Assembly: GCF_900143215.1 (NCBI RefSeq)
Contig: NZ_FRDM01000031.1
Location: 1 to 44,546, forward strand
Direction of reading: 5' to 3'
Origin: Geodermatophilus obscurus
Lineage (GTDB): Bacteria > Actinomycetota > Actinomycetes > Mycobacteriales > Geodermatophilaceae
Length of the DNA: 44,546 nucleotides
A program made the translations under genes and the position numbers. This document shows, one piece after another, positions 23,457-32,392 of this stretch; positions within the stretch are counted from its first letter, which is position 1; each line of letters begins with the position of its first letter. Below the pieces are notes generated by a model. That model saw only the letters and a list, made by a program, of their open reading frames with translations, made no database searches and was not told where the DNA came from.

Positions 23457-24031
23457 TGAGCGAAGTGCCGAGCGACAGGGCCGCGACCACCGGACGGCCG
23501 CGCCCGCGGCCCGCGCACCTGTCGAAGGGGGCCTTGGTCGTCCCGGCGGTCCTCGTGGTGCTCGGCATCTTCCTGGTGGTCGGCACGGCGACGATGGACG
23601 TCGTCGGGGAAGGCGGGCTGTTCGGCCCCACCGTGATGCCGTGGGCGGTCGCGGCGATCTGCTTCGTCGTGGCGGTCTTCCTCGCCGTGGACATCCTGCG
23701 GCCGCGACCCGAGTACGACCCCGCGTTCGGGGCTGGGTCGAGAGCCGCGACCGACTCCTCGGACGGCTCGTACGAGGCCGGGCCCGACACCGTCAACGCA
23801 CCGGCCGTCGGGACCGCGATCGGCGGAGTCGTCGTGTTCATCGCGGTGCTGCCGTGGCTGGGCTGGATCCTGTCGGCGACGCTGCTGTTCACCGCGGTCG
23901 CGATCGCGCTCGGCAACCGGAAGTTCGTCACCTGCCTGCTGGCGGGGCTCGCGCTGGCGTCGGTCATCCAGATCGTGTTCAGCGGGCTGCTCGGCATCTC
24001 CCTGCCCGCCGGCTTCGTCGGGGGGTTCTGA
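23456..24031 (+). CDS. tctB: Tripartite tricarboxylate transporter small membrane subunit
   Basis: 191-residue membrane protein. A cytoplasmic charged N-terminus precedes LVVPAVLVVLGIFLVVGTATM, then PTVMPWAVAAICFVVAVFLAVDIL, GTAIGGVVVFIAVLPWLGWIL and further hydrophobic segments, four in all, as expected for TctB. The middle loop (residues ~80-118) is acidic and Ser-rich. GAGGAG lies upstream of ATG 23456, inside the end of tctC. It pairs with TctA to form the permease. Confidence 0.87.
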   Translation: MSEVPSDRAATTGRPRPRPAHLSKGALVVPAVLVVLGIFLVVGTATMDVVGEGGLFGPTVMPWAVAAICFVVAVFLAVDILRPRPEYDPAFGAGSRAATDSSDGSYEAGPDTVNAPAVGTAIGGVVVFIAVLPWLGWILSATLLFTAVAIALGNRKFVTCLLAGLALASVIQIVFSGLLGISLPAGFVGGF

Positions 24032-24035
24032 GGAC

Positions 24036-25541
24036 GTGGAGCAGCTTTCCAACCTGATCGGCGGGTTCGGGGACATCCTCAGCCCGTCCGCGCTGCTGTT
24101 CGTGCTGATCGGAGCCTTGCTCGGCACGGCGGTCGGAGTGCTGCCCGGCTTGGGCTCGGCGATGGCTGTCGCGCTGCTGCTGCCGCTGACGTTCGTGCTG
24201 GAGCCGACGAACGCGCTCATCATGTTCACCGGCATCTACTTCGGCGGTCTCTTCGGCGACTCGATCTCCGGCATCCTGATGAACACCCCGGGCAACTCGA
24301 CGGCGATCGCGAGCGCCTTCGAGGGCTACCGGATGGCGCAGAGCGGCCGTGCGGCGCAGGCGCTCGCCACCGCGGCGATCGGCGCCTTCATCGGCGGCAC
24401 CGTCGCCTCGGTGCTCGTGGTGTTCTTCGCCCCGACGCTGGCGGAGCTGGCGACCGGGTTCGGGCCGGCCGAGTTCTTCGCGCTCGCCGTCCTCGCGTTC
24501 ATCGCGATCTCCGCCGTCGTCACGGACTCGGCCGTGCGCGGCCTCGCGGCGCTGGCGATCGGGCTGGTGCTCGCCATGATCGGGATCGACCAGCCGACCG
24601 GCACGGCGCGGTTCTCCTTCGGCTCCTCGGCGCTGCTGGACGGCATCCCGATCGTCGTCATCACCGTGTCGCTCCTGGCACTGGGCGAGGTCTTCCACCA
24701 GGCCGCCAAGGCGAGTGGCAGCGGCACCCAGGACACGGTGCTGCCCAGCGGGCGGCCCTGGCTGTCCGGGTCGGAGTTCCGCGCGGCGTTGCCGGCGTGG
24801 CTGCGCGGCACCGGCTACGGCCTGCCGTTCGGCGTCATCCCGGCCGGGGGCGCGGAGGTGCCGACGTTCCTGTCCTACGGCACCGAGCGCCGGCTCGATC
24901 GGCGGCGGGCGAAGCCGATGTTCGGCCGCGGCGCGATCCAGGGCGTCGCCGGCCCGGAGGCCGCCGGCAACGCCACCGCCGGCACCGCGATGGGCGCGCT
25001 GCTCGCGCTCGGGCTGCCGACATCGGCGACCGCCGCGCTCCTGCTGGCGGCGTTCCAGCAGTACGGGCTGCAACCCGGCCCGCTGCTGCTGGAGCGCAGC
25101 GGCGACATCGTCTGGCCGCTGCTCGCCGGTTTCTTCCTCGCGATGGTCGTGCTGCTGATCCTGAACCTGCCGTTCGCGCCGCTGTGGGCGCAGCTGCTGC
25201 GAGTTCCGAAGTCCTACCTGTACGCCGGCATCGCGGTCTTCGCCTCGTTCGGCGTGTACGCCGCCGGAGCCAGCATCATCGACCTAGTGATCATGCTGGT
25301 GATCGGCGTCCTCGGCCTGGCCATGCGGCTTTACGACATCCCGATCGCACCGGTGCTGATCGCGGTGATCCTCGGCCCGCTCGCCGAGTACTCGCTCCGC
25401 GACGCGATGGCCAATTCCGAGAACGACCCTGCGGTGCTGGTCAGCAGCCCCATCACCATCGGCCTCTACGTCTTGTTGCTCGCCGGTCTGGGCTTTGCGG
25501 CCTGGCGTCGCGTCGCCGAGCGCCGTCGAGCGGACGTCTGA
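24036..25541 (+). CDS. tctA: Tripartite tricarboxylate transporter large permease subunit
   Basis: 501-residue multi-spanning permease. Signature blocks are VGVLPGLGSAMAVALLLPLTF, FTGIYFGGLFGDSISGILMN with TPGNSTAIASAFEGY, PFGVIPAGGAEVPTFLSYG and GVAGPEAAGNATAGTAMGAL, the two duplicated halves typical of TctA. GTG 24036 follows the tctB stop by four bases. No TctDE two-component regulator is present, so control may lie in the divergent usp-tctC promoter region. Codon use matches the rest of the island and the host. Confidence 0.92.
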   Translation: MEQLSNLIGGFGDILSPSALLFVLIGALLGTAVGVLPGLGSAMAVALLLPLTFVLEPTNALIMFTGIYFGGLFGDSISGILMNTPGNSTAIASAFEGYRMAQSGRAAQALATAAIGAFIGGTVASVLVVFFAPTLAELATGFGPAEFFALAVLAFIAISAVVTDSAVRGLAALAIGLVLAMIGIDQPTGTARFSFGSSALLDGIPIVVITVSLLALGEVFHQAAKASGSGTQDTVLPSGRPWLSGSEFRAALPAWLRGTGYGLPFGVIPAGGAEVPTFLSYGTERRLDRRRAKPMFGRGAIQGVAGPEAAGNATAGTAMGALLALGLPTSATAALLLAAFQQYGLQPGPLLLERSGDIVWPLLAGFFLAMVVLLILNLPFAPLWAQLLRVPKSYLYAGIAVFASFGVYAAGASIIDLVIMLVIGVLGLAMRLYDIPIAPVLIAVILGPLAEYSLRDAMANSENDPAVLVSSPITIGLYVLLLAGLGFAAWRRVAERRRADV

Positions 25542-25858
25542 GCTCGACTGCCTGCGGCGCCCCCCACCGTGGCCTGACCGCGATGCACGACTGGCTCGTG
25601 CCGACCCCCGGAAAGCCGCGCGACCGTGAGGGGACCGCGGCGGCAGCTCGACACGACAGCCGGGAACCCGGGTAGCAACCGCCCGCCGGGCCTCTGCTGC
25701 TGAGGCGCCACACCGTGCCCGGCACCGAGGTCCGCTGTTCGACTGGATGTCGCCGCTCGGAACGACGGCCCGAGCCGCCACGTTGGCGGACTCCGTCGCA
25801 GTCACTCGTCGCTGGCGCCCGGGCTTCTGGACACTCCTGCGCGAGGAAGGTAACGGGG
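25542..25858. other. Intergenic, no gene recognised
   Basis: Between tctA and the dead transposase. Short open frames exist but none shows a ribosome site or a recognisable domain. It may include further decayed insertion-sequence DNA. Confidence 0.5.
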
Positions 25859-26245
25859 GGACCACGTCGGCCCGTCCCCGTTCGACCGCGGGCAGCCGAG
25901 CTCCAAACACCACCGGATTCGCGACGCCGACGGCATCCCGCCGGTGGCCACTCCTGACCGGGGGCAACCGCAACGACATCACCCAGCTCCTCCTGCTGGG
26001 CGATGCCACCCGCCGATCCTGGGTCGACGCGGGCTGACTTCGCCGCCGGCCGCACGAGCTGTTCGCCGACCGCGGCCATTACCGGACATCCACCACCGGC
26101 GGCTGCGCCAGCGCGGCACCACTCCACGGATGGCCCGCCGCGGCGTCGCGCACGGCTACGGGCTCGGCAAGCAGCGCTGGGTGGTGGAGCGGGGCTCCAC
26201 CTGGCTGCACCGCCTCCACAGCTCCGCACTCGCTAGGTACGTCGA
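25859..26245 (+). pseudogene. IS5-family transposase remnant
   Basis: Pieces of an IS5-type DDE transposase appear in shifting frames: VGPSPFDRGQPSSKHHRIRD (25869 on), then LLTGGNRNDITQLL, then ELFADRGHY, then RRLRQRGTTPRMARRGVAHG and GLGKQRWVVERGSTWLHRLH. In intact enzymes these are contiguous (GGNRND, the ADRGYD aspartate, and the RWVVERTFAWL glutamate). At least three frameshifts and loss of the N-terminal domain make it dead. No terminal inverted repeats could be identified. Confidence 0.75.
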
Positions 26246-26286
26246 GCCGACCATCCGTCCGCTGTGCTTACCGTGGAGTCGCTGGG

Positions 26287-26538
26287 TCACCCGGCCGCGA
26301 GACGACGGCGGTCCTCCGTGGAGATCAGCGCGTCCAGGGTCACGAAGGTGTAGTCGGCCGCGCGCATCCGCTCGATCATGTCGGGCAGCGCGTCGGCATC
26401 CAGAGTCGTGCCGTCCTCCGGGTGCGACCCGAGGTGCATCAGCACGATCTCTCCGGGGCGGAGGGCGTTCATCGCCCGGTCCGCCACCTGCTGTGCGCTC
26501 ATCCCGCCGCTCGTGCCCTGCCACCCCAGCGTGTCCAC
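26287..26538 (-). pseudogene. Polysaccharide deacetylase, C-terminal fragment
   Basis: 83 residues match only the last third of a NodB-type deacetylase: DTLGWQGTSGGMSAQQVADR, then ALRPGEIVLMHLGSHPEDGT (the motif with the catalytic-region His), and LPDMIERMRAADYTFVTLDA. The metal-binding D-D and H-x3-H motifs of the N-terminal part are missing, and upstream sequence gives no continuation. It is a truncated gene; the remaining piece would not be active. Confidence 0.72.
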
Positions 26539-27174
26539 CGGCCGGGTGTCCGGGGATCCTCGTCCACGCGCATCGTCATCGTCCGCTCCCTGGTGCCCGG
26601 GCGTTCAGCACATCGCGGGAACCGGGCCGCCGGCAAGCGGCTGCGACCTCCCGGATCCGATCCAGGACCAACGGCACGACGGACGGCGGTCGGCTCCCGG
26701 GCGAGGGCCTCGGGAGGTGCGGCGTCCACTGGAACCCCCGCCGCGGGCGCCGGCTCGCCGGCTGCGATGCCGTGCTGGGCTGACCGGGCGAGCCGTCCCC
26801 GGTCAACGGGCCCAGATCCGCCGTGGGCGCGCCCTCGACGGTTGGTCGGAGAGCCGCCACCAGCCAGTAGCGCCGCGAGGTCCACAGCCGCGAACAGCCG
26901 ACGGGCCCCCGTCAGCCCCGACGCCGGTGCGGCGTCGGCACGTGCAGGGCATTGCCAGCGAATCGGACGGGGGTGTATGACCGCTCAGGAGCACCAGCGA
27001 GGCGCTGCGCCGGTCTCTCCCGGACGGCGGCATGCTCCACCCCGCCTTCCTCGGACCCTGCTCCACCCAGGCGGTCGTCCGCGCCGGGCGTGGTGGGGTG
27101 GGGTGGGGTGGGGTGGGCGACGGTGACCACGTCGAGGTGCCCGCCGACGCAACGCCCAACGAGCAGGTGTGGAG
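26539..27174. other. Intergenic region, no gene recognised
   Basis: About 630 bases with several open frames on both strands but no recognisable domain or good ribosome site. The right part contains the G-rich repeat at 27094-27117. It is probably decayed island DNA. Confidence 0.5.
27094..27117 (+). repeat. GGGGT tandem repeat, potential G-quadruplex
   Basis: Five consecutive runs of three or four G separated by single T bases (GTGGGGTGGGGTGGGG..). Such a tract can form a very stable G-quadruplex on the plus strand. It lies 58 bases upstream of the amidase start, in its likely promoter region. Confidence 0.7.
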
Positions 27175-27951
27175 ATGACCGATCAGCGTCAGGGCACACC
27201 GGCGGCTGGCGACGCCGGCGCTGCGCCACGGGCTCTGAGTCGACGTGCCGTGCTCGTCGGCTCGTCTGCGACAGCTCTGGCGATCTCGCTCGTCGCAGTG
27301 ATGCCTGAGGAGGCTCGGGCCCGGACCCCCTTCAGGGGGGTCGACGTGCGTCCGCGAGCCGATTGGGCCGGGGGCCTGACGCCCGCGGGTCCGTTGCAGC
27401 AGGAGCGATCGGGCGACACCCGCTTCCTGCTGGTCCACCACACTGCGTCCGCGAACGACTACGGCCCCGGCGATGTGCCCGGTCTGCTCCGCGGCTTCTA
27501 CCGGTTCCACACCGGGCCGGACCGGAGGTGGCCGGACGTCGCCTACAACTTCTTCGTCGATCGGTACGGCACGGTGTGGGAGGGCCGCACCGGGAGCCTG
27601 GCCGGTCCCGTGATGGCCGATGCAACCGGTGGCAGCCAGGGGTTCGCCCAGTTGTGCTGCTTCATCGGCAACCACCAGGCCGAGGCTCCGACTCCGGAAG
27701 CCCGGACGTCCATGACGGCTCTGCTCGCAGCACTCGCGGACACCTATGCCATCGAGACCGCGCCGGGTGCGACGACCACCTTCGTGTCCCGTGGGTCCAA
27801 CCGCTGGCCGGCCGGAACCACCGTGACGACCACGACGATCGCCGGACATCGGGACATGTCCCTCACCACGTGCCCTGGTGACACCGCCTATGAACTGGTG
27901 CGAGACGTGTTCCCGGCCGCGGTCACCGCGCTGAGGCCGACGCCACGCTGA
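27175..27951 (+). CDS. Tat-exported N-acetylmuramoyl-L-alanine amidase (PGRP/amidase_2)
   Basis: 258-residue zinc amidase cutting the lactyl-amide bond between N-acetylmuramate and L-alanine. The N-terminus carries a Tat-type signal: SRRAVLVGSSATALAISLVA then an Ala-rich cleavage region. The mature domain shows FLLVHHTASANDY (first zinc His), YNFFVDRYGTVWEGR (Tyr), AGHRDMSLTTCPGD (second His and Cys ligands), all in PGRP order. ATG 27175 is preferred over GTG 27169. Length is normal. It may serve wall turnover or attack on other bacteria; it is not in an operon. Confidence 0.85.
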   Translation: MTDQRQGTPAAGDAGAAPRALSRRAVLVGSSATALAISLVAVMPEEARARTPFRGVDVRPRADWAGGLTPAGPLQQERSGDTRFLLVHHTASANDYGPGDVPGLLRGFYRFHTGPDRRWPDVAYNFFVDRYGTVWEGRTGSLAGPVMADATGGSQGFAQLCCFIGNHQAEAPTPEARTSMTALLAALADTYAIETAPGATTTFVSRGSNRWPAGTTVTTTTIAGHRDMSLTTCPGDTAYELVRDVFPAAVTALRPTPR

Positions 27952-28358
27952 CCCGCCACCCACGACCGTGAGTGGTGACCCGGAGCGGACCGCTGCGTCG
28001 GCCGACGTCCTCACCAGGGTCCGTCCGGCGGATCGTCGCGGATCCACCGGTGCAGGGCGACGCCGGCGATGACCCGGGCGGCACCGAGGACCTCCGGCAT
28101 CGTGGGTACGTGGCCAGGACCACGACGCCGATGACGGTGACCGTGGGCGGGAGCACGGAGACCTCGGGGGCGCGGGTGGCACGGGCGGGTCGCGCCGTGG
28201 TGAGCCGGCCGGAGTCACCGCGGTCCCCGCGTCGTCGTCGCCCGGACGACGTGGAAATCCGCTTGCCCTCAAGCTGGCTCGAGGTCGCATGCTGGCCGCA
28301 TGACCCCGCGGAGGACCACCGCCGTCGATCTGTCGGCACCGAGGAACAGGATCACGGC
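27952..28358. other. Intergenic region, no gene recognised
   Basis: A minus-strand open frame (27923-28339) is Arg/Ser-rich with no ribosome site or domain; a short hydrophobic piece (VTVIGVVVLATYP) hints at decayed membrane-protein DNA. Otherwise nothing. Confidence 0.5.
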
Positions 28359-29342
28359 ATGAACGCCGCACCGGCCGTCGAGGCGATCGACCTGGTCAAG
28401 CACTTCGGTGAGACCCGAGCCGTCGACGGGGTGAGCTTCGTCGTCCCTGAGGGTTCGGTCCTGGGCCTGCTCGGGCCCAACGGGGCGGGCAAGACCACGC
28501 TCGTGCGGATGCTGACAACCTTGAGCATCCCCACCCGCGGGACGGGCCGGGTGGCCGGGTTCGACATCCTGCGGCAACCGACCGAGGTCCGCCGCAGCCT
28601 GGGCCTCACCGGTCAGGCGGCGACGGTCGACGAGATCCTCACCGGACGGGAGAACCTCAAGCTGATCGGCAGTCTCTACGGCCTGCCCAAGAAGTACGTC
28701 CGGGAAGCGACCGAGCGGCTGTTCACCCGCTTCGACCTCCTCGACGCGGCCGACCGGATGGCGAAGACGTACTCCGGCGGGATGCGTCGCCGTCTCGACC
28801 TGGCGGTCAGCCTGCTGGCGGCACCGCCGATCCTCTTCCTGGACGAGCCCACGACGGGCCTGGACCCGCAGAGCCGGTCGGGGCTGTGGGCGGTCCTCCG
28901 GGAGCTCGTGAGCGAGGGCACCACCCTCGTCCTGACGACGCAGTACCTGGAGGAGGCCGACCACCTGGCCGACGAGATCGTGGTGGTCGACAAGGGCCGG
29001 GTCATCGCCGCCGGCACGCCGACACAGCTCAAGGACCAGGCGGGCCGGGCCAGCGTCGTCGTCACCCTGACCCACGCCGCGGACGTCGACCGGGCGGCGG
29101 AGCTCATGGAGTCCTGCTGCCAGGAGGTGCACGTCGAGCGAGGCAGCCGGCGGCTGACCGCGCAGGCCGGCGGGCTCGGCGACATGACGCGCATCGCCGC
29201 GGTGTTCGAGACCAGCGGCATCGAGCTCGACGACCTGGGCCTGACCCGGCCGAGCCTGGACGACGTCTTCCTGCACCTCACCGGGCACCGGGCCGAGGCC
29301 GAGGATGCCGCGGACCCGACGAACGAGGGAGTCACGACATGA
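28359..29342 (+). CDS. Drug-type ABC exporter ATP-binding protein (DrrA-like)
   Basis: 327-residue ATPase of the daunorubicin-resistance group. Walker A is GLLGPNGAGKTT, the Q-loop region LTGQAATVDEILTGRENL is typical of DrrA, signature is YSGGMRRR, Walker B ILFLDEPTTGLD, and the switch segment LTTQYLEEADHLAD. The C-terminal extension (..TRPSLDDVFLHLTG) is the DrrA signature tail. It powers export by the following permease, with which it overlaps by ATGA. The natural substrate is unknown; the island also has a macrolide-type glycosyltransferase. Confidence 0.92.
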   Translation: MNAAPAVEAIDLVKHFGETRAVDGVSFVVPEGSVLGLLGPNGAGKTTLVRMLTTLSIPTRGTGRVAGFDILRQPTEVRRSLGLTGQAATVDEILTGRENLKLIGSLYGLPKKYVREATERLFTRFDLLDAADRMAKTYSGGMRRRLDLAVSLLAAPPILFLDEPTTGLDPQSRSGLWAVLRELVSEGTTLVLTTQYLEEADHLADEIVVVDKGRVIAAGTPTQLKDQAGRASVVVTLTHAADVDRAAELMESCCQEVHVERGSRRLTAQAGGLGDMTRIAAVFETSGIELDDLGLTRPSLDDVFLHLTGHRAEAEDAADPTNEGVTT

Positions 29343-30181
29343 CCACCGTCCAGGCCACCCGGGCACCGGCCACGCGGCCGCCCATCTCCCCGCCGTCCCT
29401 GCTGCGGGCGTCGTCGACCATCGTCTGGCGCAACCTGCTGCACATCCGGCGGATGCCCGAGATGCTGCTCGACGTCACGGTGCAGTCGGTGATGTTCGTG
29501 CTGCTGTTCGCCTACGTCTTCGGCGGGGCGATCGCGGCTCCGGGCGCCGACTACAAGGAGTTCCTGCTTCCCGGGATCATGGTGCAGACCATGGTGTTCT
29601 CCTCCGCGATCGTGGCCATGGGGCTGACGAGCGACCTGCAGAAAGGGTTCGTCGACCGGTTCAAGTCGCTGCCGGTCCCCCGGTCGGCGGTGCTGGTCGG
29701 GCGGAGCATCTCGAGCCTGATCCACTCCAGCATCGGCGTCGCCGTCATGGCGGTGACCGGTCTGCTGATCGGCTGGCGGGTGCGCAACGGGTTCGTCGAC
29801 GGCGTGCTCGCGTTCGCGCTGCTGCTGCTGTTCGGCTTCGCCCTCATCTGGCTCGGCATCTGGGTCGGCTCGCTGATGCGGACCGTCGAGGCCGTGCAGG
29901 GATTCATGTTCACCGTCATGTTCCCGCTGACCTTCGTGGCCAACACGTTCGTGCCGACCGAGAGCATGCCGGCCTGGCTGCGGGCCATCTCCGAGTGGAA
30001 CCCGGTCTCGGCCATCACCCAGGCGTGCCGCGAGCTGTGGGGGAACGGCCCGCCCGCGGGCGCGGATGCCGCGTGGCCGTTGCAGCACCCGATCCTGGTC
30101 TCGATCGGCTGGTCGGTCGTCCTCACGGCGATCTTCGCGCCGCTCGCCGTCTCGGCGTTCCGTCGCCGTTCCCGTGACTGA
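29339..30181 (+). CDS. ABC-2 type permease (DrrB-like)
   Basis: 280-residue membrane protein with six hydrophobic segments. The ABC-2 pattern is clear: RNLLHIRRMPEMLLDVTVQSVMFVLLFAYVFGGAI, then FLLPGIMVQTMVFSS, FKSLPVPRSAVLVGR (cytoplasmic coupling helix), and late AWLRAISEWNPVSAITQACR. These motifs define the DrrB subfamily. ATG 29339 overlaps the ATPase stop. The two proteins together form a complete half-transporter pair for amphipathic drugs or lipids. Confidence 0.9.
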   Translation: MTTVQATRAPATRPPISPPSLLRASSTIVWRNLLHIRRMPEMLLDVTVQSVMFVLLFAYVFGGAIAAPGADYKEFLLPGIMVQTMVFSSAIVAMGLTSDLQKGFVDRFKSLPVPRSAVLVGRSISSLIHSSIGVAVMAVTGLLIGWRVRNGFVDGVLAFALLLLFGFALIWLGIWVGSLMRTVEAVQGFMFTVMFPLTFVANTFVPTESMPAWLRAISEWNPVSAITQACRELWGNGPPAGADAAWPLQHPILVSIGWSVVLTAIFAPLAVSAFRRRSRD

Positions 30182-30250
30182 ACCGAGGCTCCCGCCAGCA
30201 CGTGTGGTGCGCTCGCTGCCGTCACCGCGGCGGATGGGTTCGCGGCTGGC

Positions 30251-30712
30251 TCATCGGATCAGGACGCCGTCCGCGCGGGTGACCTGCCACATGTGGCCGT
30301 CGGGATCGGCGAAGGCGCCGGCGTAGGCATCTGGGCTCTGCGTCTCCGCGAGCTCATCGTCCACCGAGACGGGGCCCCATGTCTGGTTTCCGGGCTCGAA
30401 GACGATCTCGGCGCCGGCATCCCGTGCGCGGCGCATCAGCTCGTCGACCTCGGCATCGGTGTCCAGCCCGATCACGACGAGACACTCATGCGCACCCCGG
30501 GGCGATCGTCGACGTCGACCGATCACCCAGCCGAAGCCGACCGCCGGGATCAGCATCACCCGCAGACCGACGCCGATCTCGAACTGCAGGGGCTCGGGAA
30601 GGCCATCGTCACCCGGCTCACCCACTGCCACGAACCCGAGGGCGGTGTAAAAGGCGTGGGATACCGAACGATCCTCGATGGGCAGGCACACAGTTGCTCG
30701 GTCGAGTTTCAC
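30251..30712 (-). CDS. VOC-family (glyoxalase-fold) protein
   Basis: 153 residues with the paired beta-alpha-beta-beta-beta modules of the vicinal oxygen chelate fold: DRATVCLPIEDRSVSHAFYTALGF, then ECLVVIGLDTDAEVDELMRRARDAGAEIVFEP and YAGAFADPDGHMWQVT. Members include metal-dependent lyases and dioxygenases and resistance proteins of the bleomycin-binding type. Likely metal ligands are in FADPDGHMWQV. Start is GTG 30712 (MKLDRATV). Convergent with the ABC permease; function unassigned. Confidence 0.85.
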   Translation of the reverse strand: MKLDRATVCLPIEDRSVSHAFYTALGFVAVGEPGDDGLPEPLQFEIGVGLRVMLIPAVGFGWVIGRRRRSPRGAHECLVVIGLDTDAEVDELMRRARDAGAEIVFEPGNQTWGPVSVDDELAETQSPDAYAGAFADPDGHMWQVTRADGVLIR

Positions 30713-30858
30713 GATGCCCTCCCCAGGACGGATTCAGCCTCCTCAACACCGACCCGACAGGCTTCCCAGAGTCATCGCTCAATCCGCCGTCCTCCTGCGA
30801 CTGGACCGGCATCCCACCATCCGGCGTCCTCATGAGCTGGCGATTCGCAAGCCGGACA

Positions 30859-30918
30859 CGCTACGGCGATATGCGTGCGGTCCCCGGGGGTGCAGCGACG
30901 GCGTCCCGCTGGGATCCC
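30859..30918. repeat. Island repeat, copy 1
   Basis: Starts CGCTACGGCGATATGCGTGC and ends near GTCCCGCTGGGATC. About 57 bases match 32210-32266 in the same orientation with few mismatches. A diverged version is near 35000-35056. All are intergenic. Confidence 0.65.
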
Positions 30919-31045
30919 CCCGCGGTGATCGCCGAGGTGCTGATGCTCGGGCGAGCGGCAGGAGACCGCTGGCCGTAGGCGTGTGATCGGAGCAGGCTGG
31001 GCGGCGGATCGGATCGGAATGCGCGCCGCACCGGGAGGGATCGCC

Positions 31046-31735
31046 ATGCCGTCCTTCGAGCACCGCGGGCGCCGGCCCGTGATCGATGACAGCGCATACG
31101 TGGCGCCCACCGCCGTCCTCTGCGGTGACGTGCACGTCGGGCCGCAGGCACGGGTCCTGTTCGGCGCCGTGCTCACCGCCGAGAACGGCGCCGTGTCGGT
31201 GGGGCGGCGCACCGTGGTGATGGAGGGTGCCCTCGTGCGCGGCCGGGGCGAGCACCCGGCGGTCCTGGCTGACGACGTCCTGGTCGGTCCGCACGCCCAC
31301 ATCAACGGGGCGACCATCGAGGACGGCTGCTTCATCGCCACCGGTGCCGCGGTCTTCCCCGGCGCGCGCCTGGGATCGGGGGCCGAGGTGCGCGTGCACG
31401 GCGTCGTGCAGGTCAACACGGCGCTGCCGGCCGGCACCGTGGTGCCCATCGGTTGGGTGGCGGTCGGCAACCCGGCGCAGGTGCTGCCACCGGACCGGCA
31501 CGAGGACATCTGGGCGCTGCAGCGGGAGCTGGACTTCCCCGGCACCGTCTACGGCGTCTCCCGAGACGCGTCGGCGACCGAACGGATGACCCGGCAGAGC
31601 GAGTGGTTCGGCGCGCACGCCCACGACCGGCTGCTGCGCGAGCACCGCCTGCACCTGGCCGAGGACCTGGGAGCGGCCGGCAGCAGTGCTCCGTTCGCCA
31701 CGCCGGAGGCCGACATCGACCCCCGCCGACCCTGA
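31046..31735 (+). CDS. Gamma-carbonic-anhydrase-like left-handed beta-helix protein
   Basis: 229 residues. Hexapeptide repeats begin at YVAPTAVLCGDVHVGPQARVLF and continue through VLVGPHAHINGATIEDGCFIATGAAVFPG, giving the left-handed beta-helix of gamma-carbonic anhydrases and acyltransferases. The PHAHINGA histidines are candidate zinc ligands, and IPIGWVAVGNPAQVLPP-type residues (PIGWVAVGNPAQ) are the family's C-terminal turn. The C-terminal helical tail has DIWALQRELDFPGTVYGV. ATG 31046 has GGGAGG upstream. Whether it hydrates CO2 or is a structural homologue is undecided. Confidence 0.82.
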   Translation: MPSFEHRGRRPVIDDSAYVAPTAVLCGDVHVGPQARVLFGAVLTAENGAVSVGRRTVVMEGALVRGRGEHPAVLADDVLVGPHAHINGATIEDGCFIATGAAVFPGARLGSGAEVRVHGVVQVNTALPAGTVVPIGWVAVGNPAQVLPPDRHEDIWALQRELDFPGTVYGVSRDASATERMTRQSEWFGAHAHDRLLREHRLHLAEDLGAAGSSAPFATPEADIDPRRP

Positions 31736-31921
31736 TCCGGGGCGCGCTGCGGCACCTCGGTCGCCCGGGACGCTGGCAATCAGCTCGACCGCCGCCCGGC
31801 CGGTGCCACGACGCCGTCGATGGGCACGCAAGCGTGGTGACCACGCCACCGCCTGGGCCCGTGCACGCAAACTCCTGACGCCTGACATCACGATCAGCGG
31901 TTGATGAACCGGGAGGACGTC

Positions 31922-32074
31922 ATGGTCACACCGACCACGGCCTCGGCGGCGGAGGCAACGCCGGAGCTCCCTGGCACGCTGGGGATGGTGCGCACGGTCA
32001 GCGCCACCCCCCAGGTGGTGTGGCGCTCTGGTCGGACACCGGAGGGGGCCTGGAGTACCTCTCGTCCACGGTGA
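31922..32074 (+). CDS. Possible 50-residue small protein
   Basis: ATG 31922 has a well placed GGGAGGACGTC ribosome site and encodes 50 residues beginning MVTPTTASAAEATPELPGTL and ending at TGA 32072. There is no recognised domain. An overlapping frame (LWSDTGGGLEYLSSTVITLS) is equally gene-like, so this may be the start of a longer gene broken by a frameshift. Low certainty. Confidence 0.3.
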   Translation: MVTPTTASAAEATPELPGTLGMVRTVSATPQVVWRSGRTPEGAWSTSRPR

Positions 32075-32209
32075 TCACCCTGTCAGTCCGCCGGTTGCCG
32101 GCGCCGACCAGCACCGGAGGATGCTCGACAAGGTATCCGCACACCGAACGGTCAGCGGCGACCTCCTCGACGACCTGGCCATGAGAGACATGCGTCCCGC
32201 AGGGGAACG

Positions 32210-32269
32210 CGCTACGGCGATATGCGTGCGGTCCCCGAGGGTGCGGCGACGGCGTCCCGCCGGGATGCG
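32210..32269. repeat. Island repeat, copy 2
   Basis: Direct repeat of 30859-30918 (CGCTACGGCGATATGCGTGC..GTCCCGCCGGGAT), differing at a few positions. It lies just before the 3' end of the minus-strand alpha/beta hydrolase gene. Confidence 0.65.
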
Positions 32270-32392
32270 CTTACGGGCAGGGTGGCGCTGGCAGTGCGGT
32301 CCATGACGTGGAGGGTTCAGAGGCGAAGGACGCCGAGTAGGCGCGCGTCGGGCGGAGCGGGCCAAGTGGCGTCTCGGGGTGCGCCCGAGGCA

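Larger units (their letters stand above)
31736..32392. other. Mostly non-coding stretch
   Basis: Apart from the small ORF at 31922-32074 and the repeat at 32210, I see no supportable gene in these ~650 bases. Confidence 0.5.

Noticed and set aside
27923..28339. A 138-residue minus-strand gene between the amidase and the ABC ATPase
   Set aside because: Extremely Arg/Ser-rich low-complexity protein with no ribosome site and no family resemblance.
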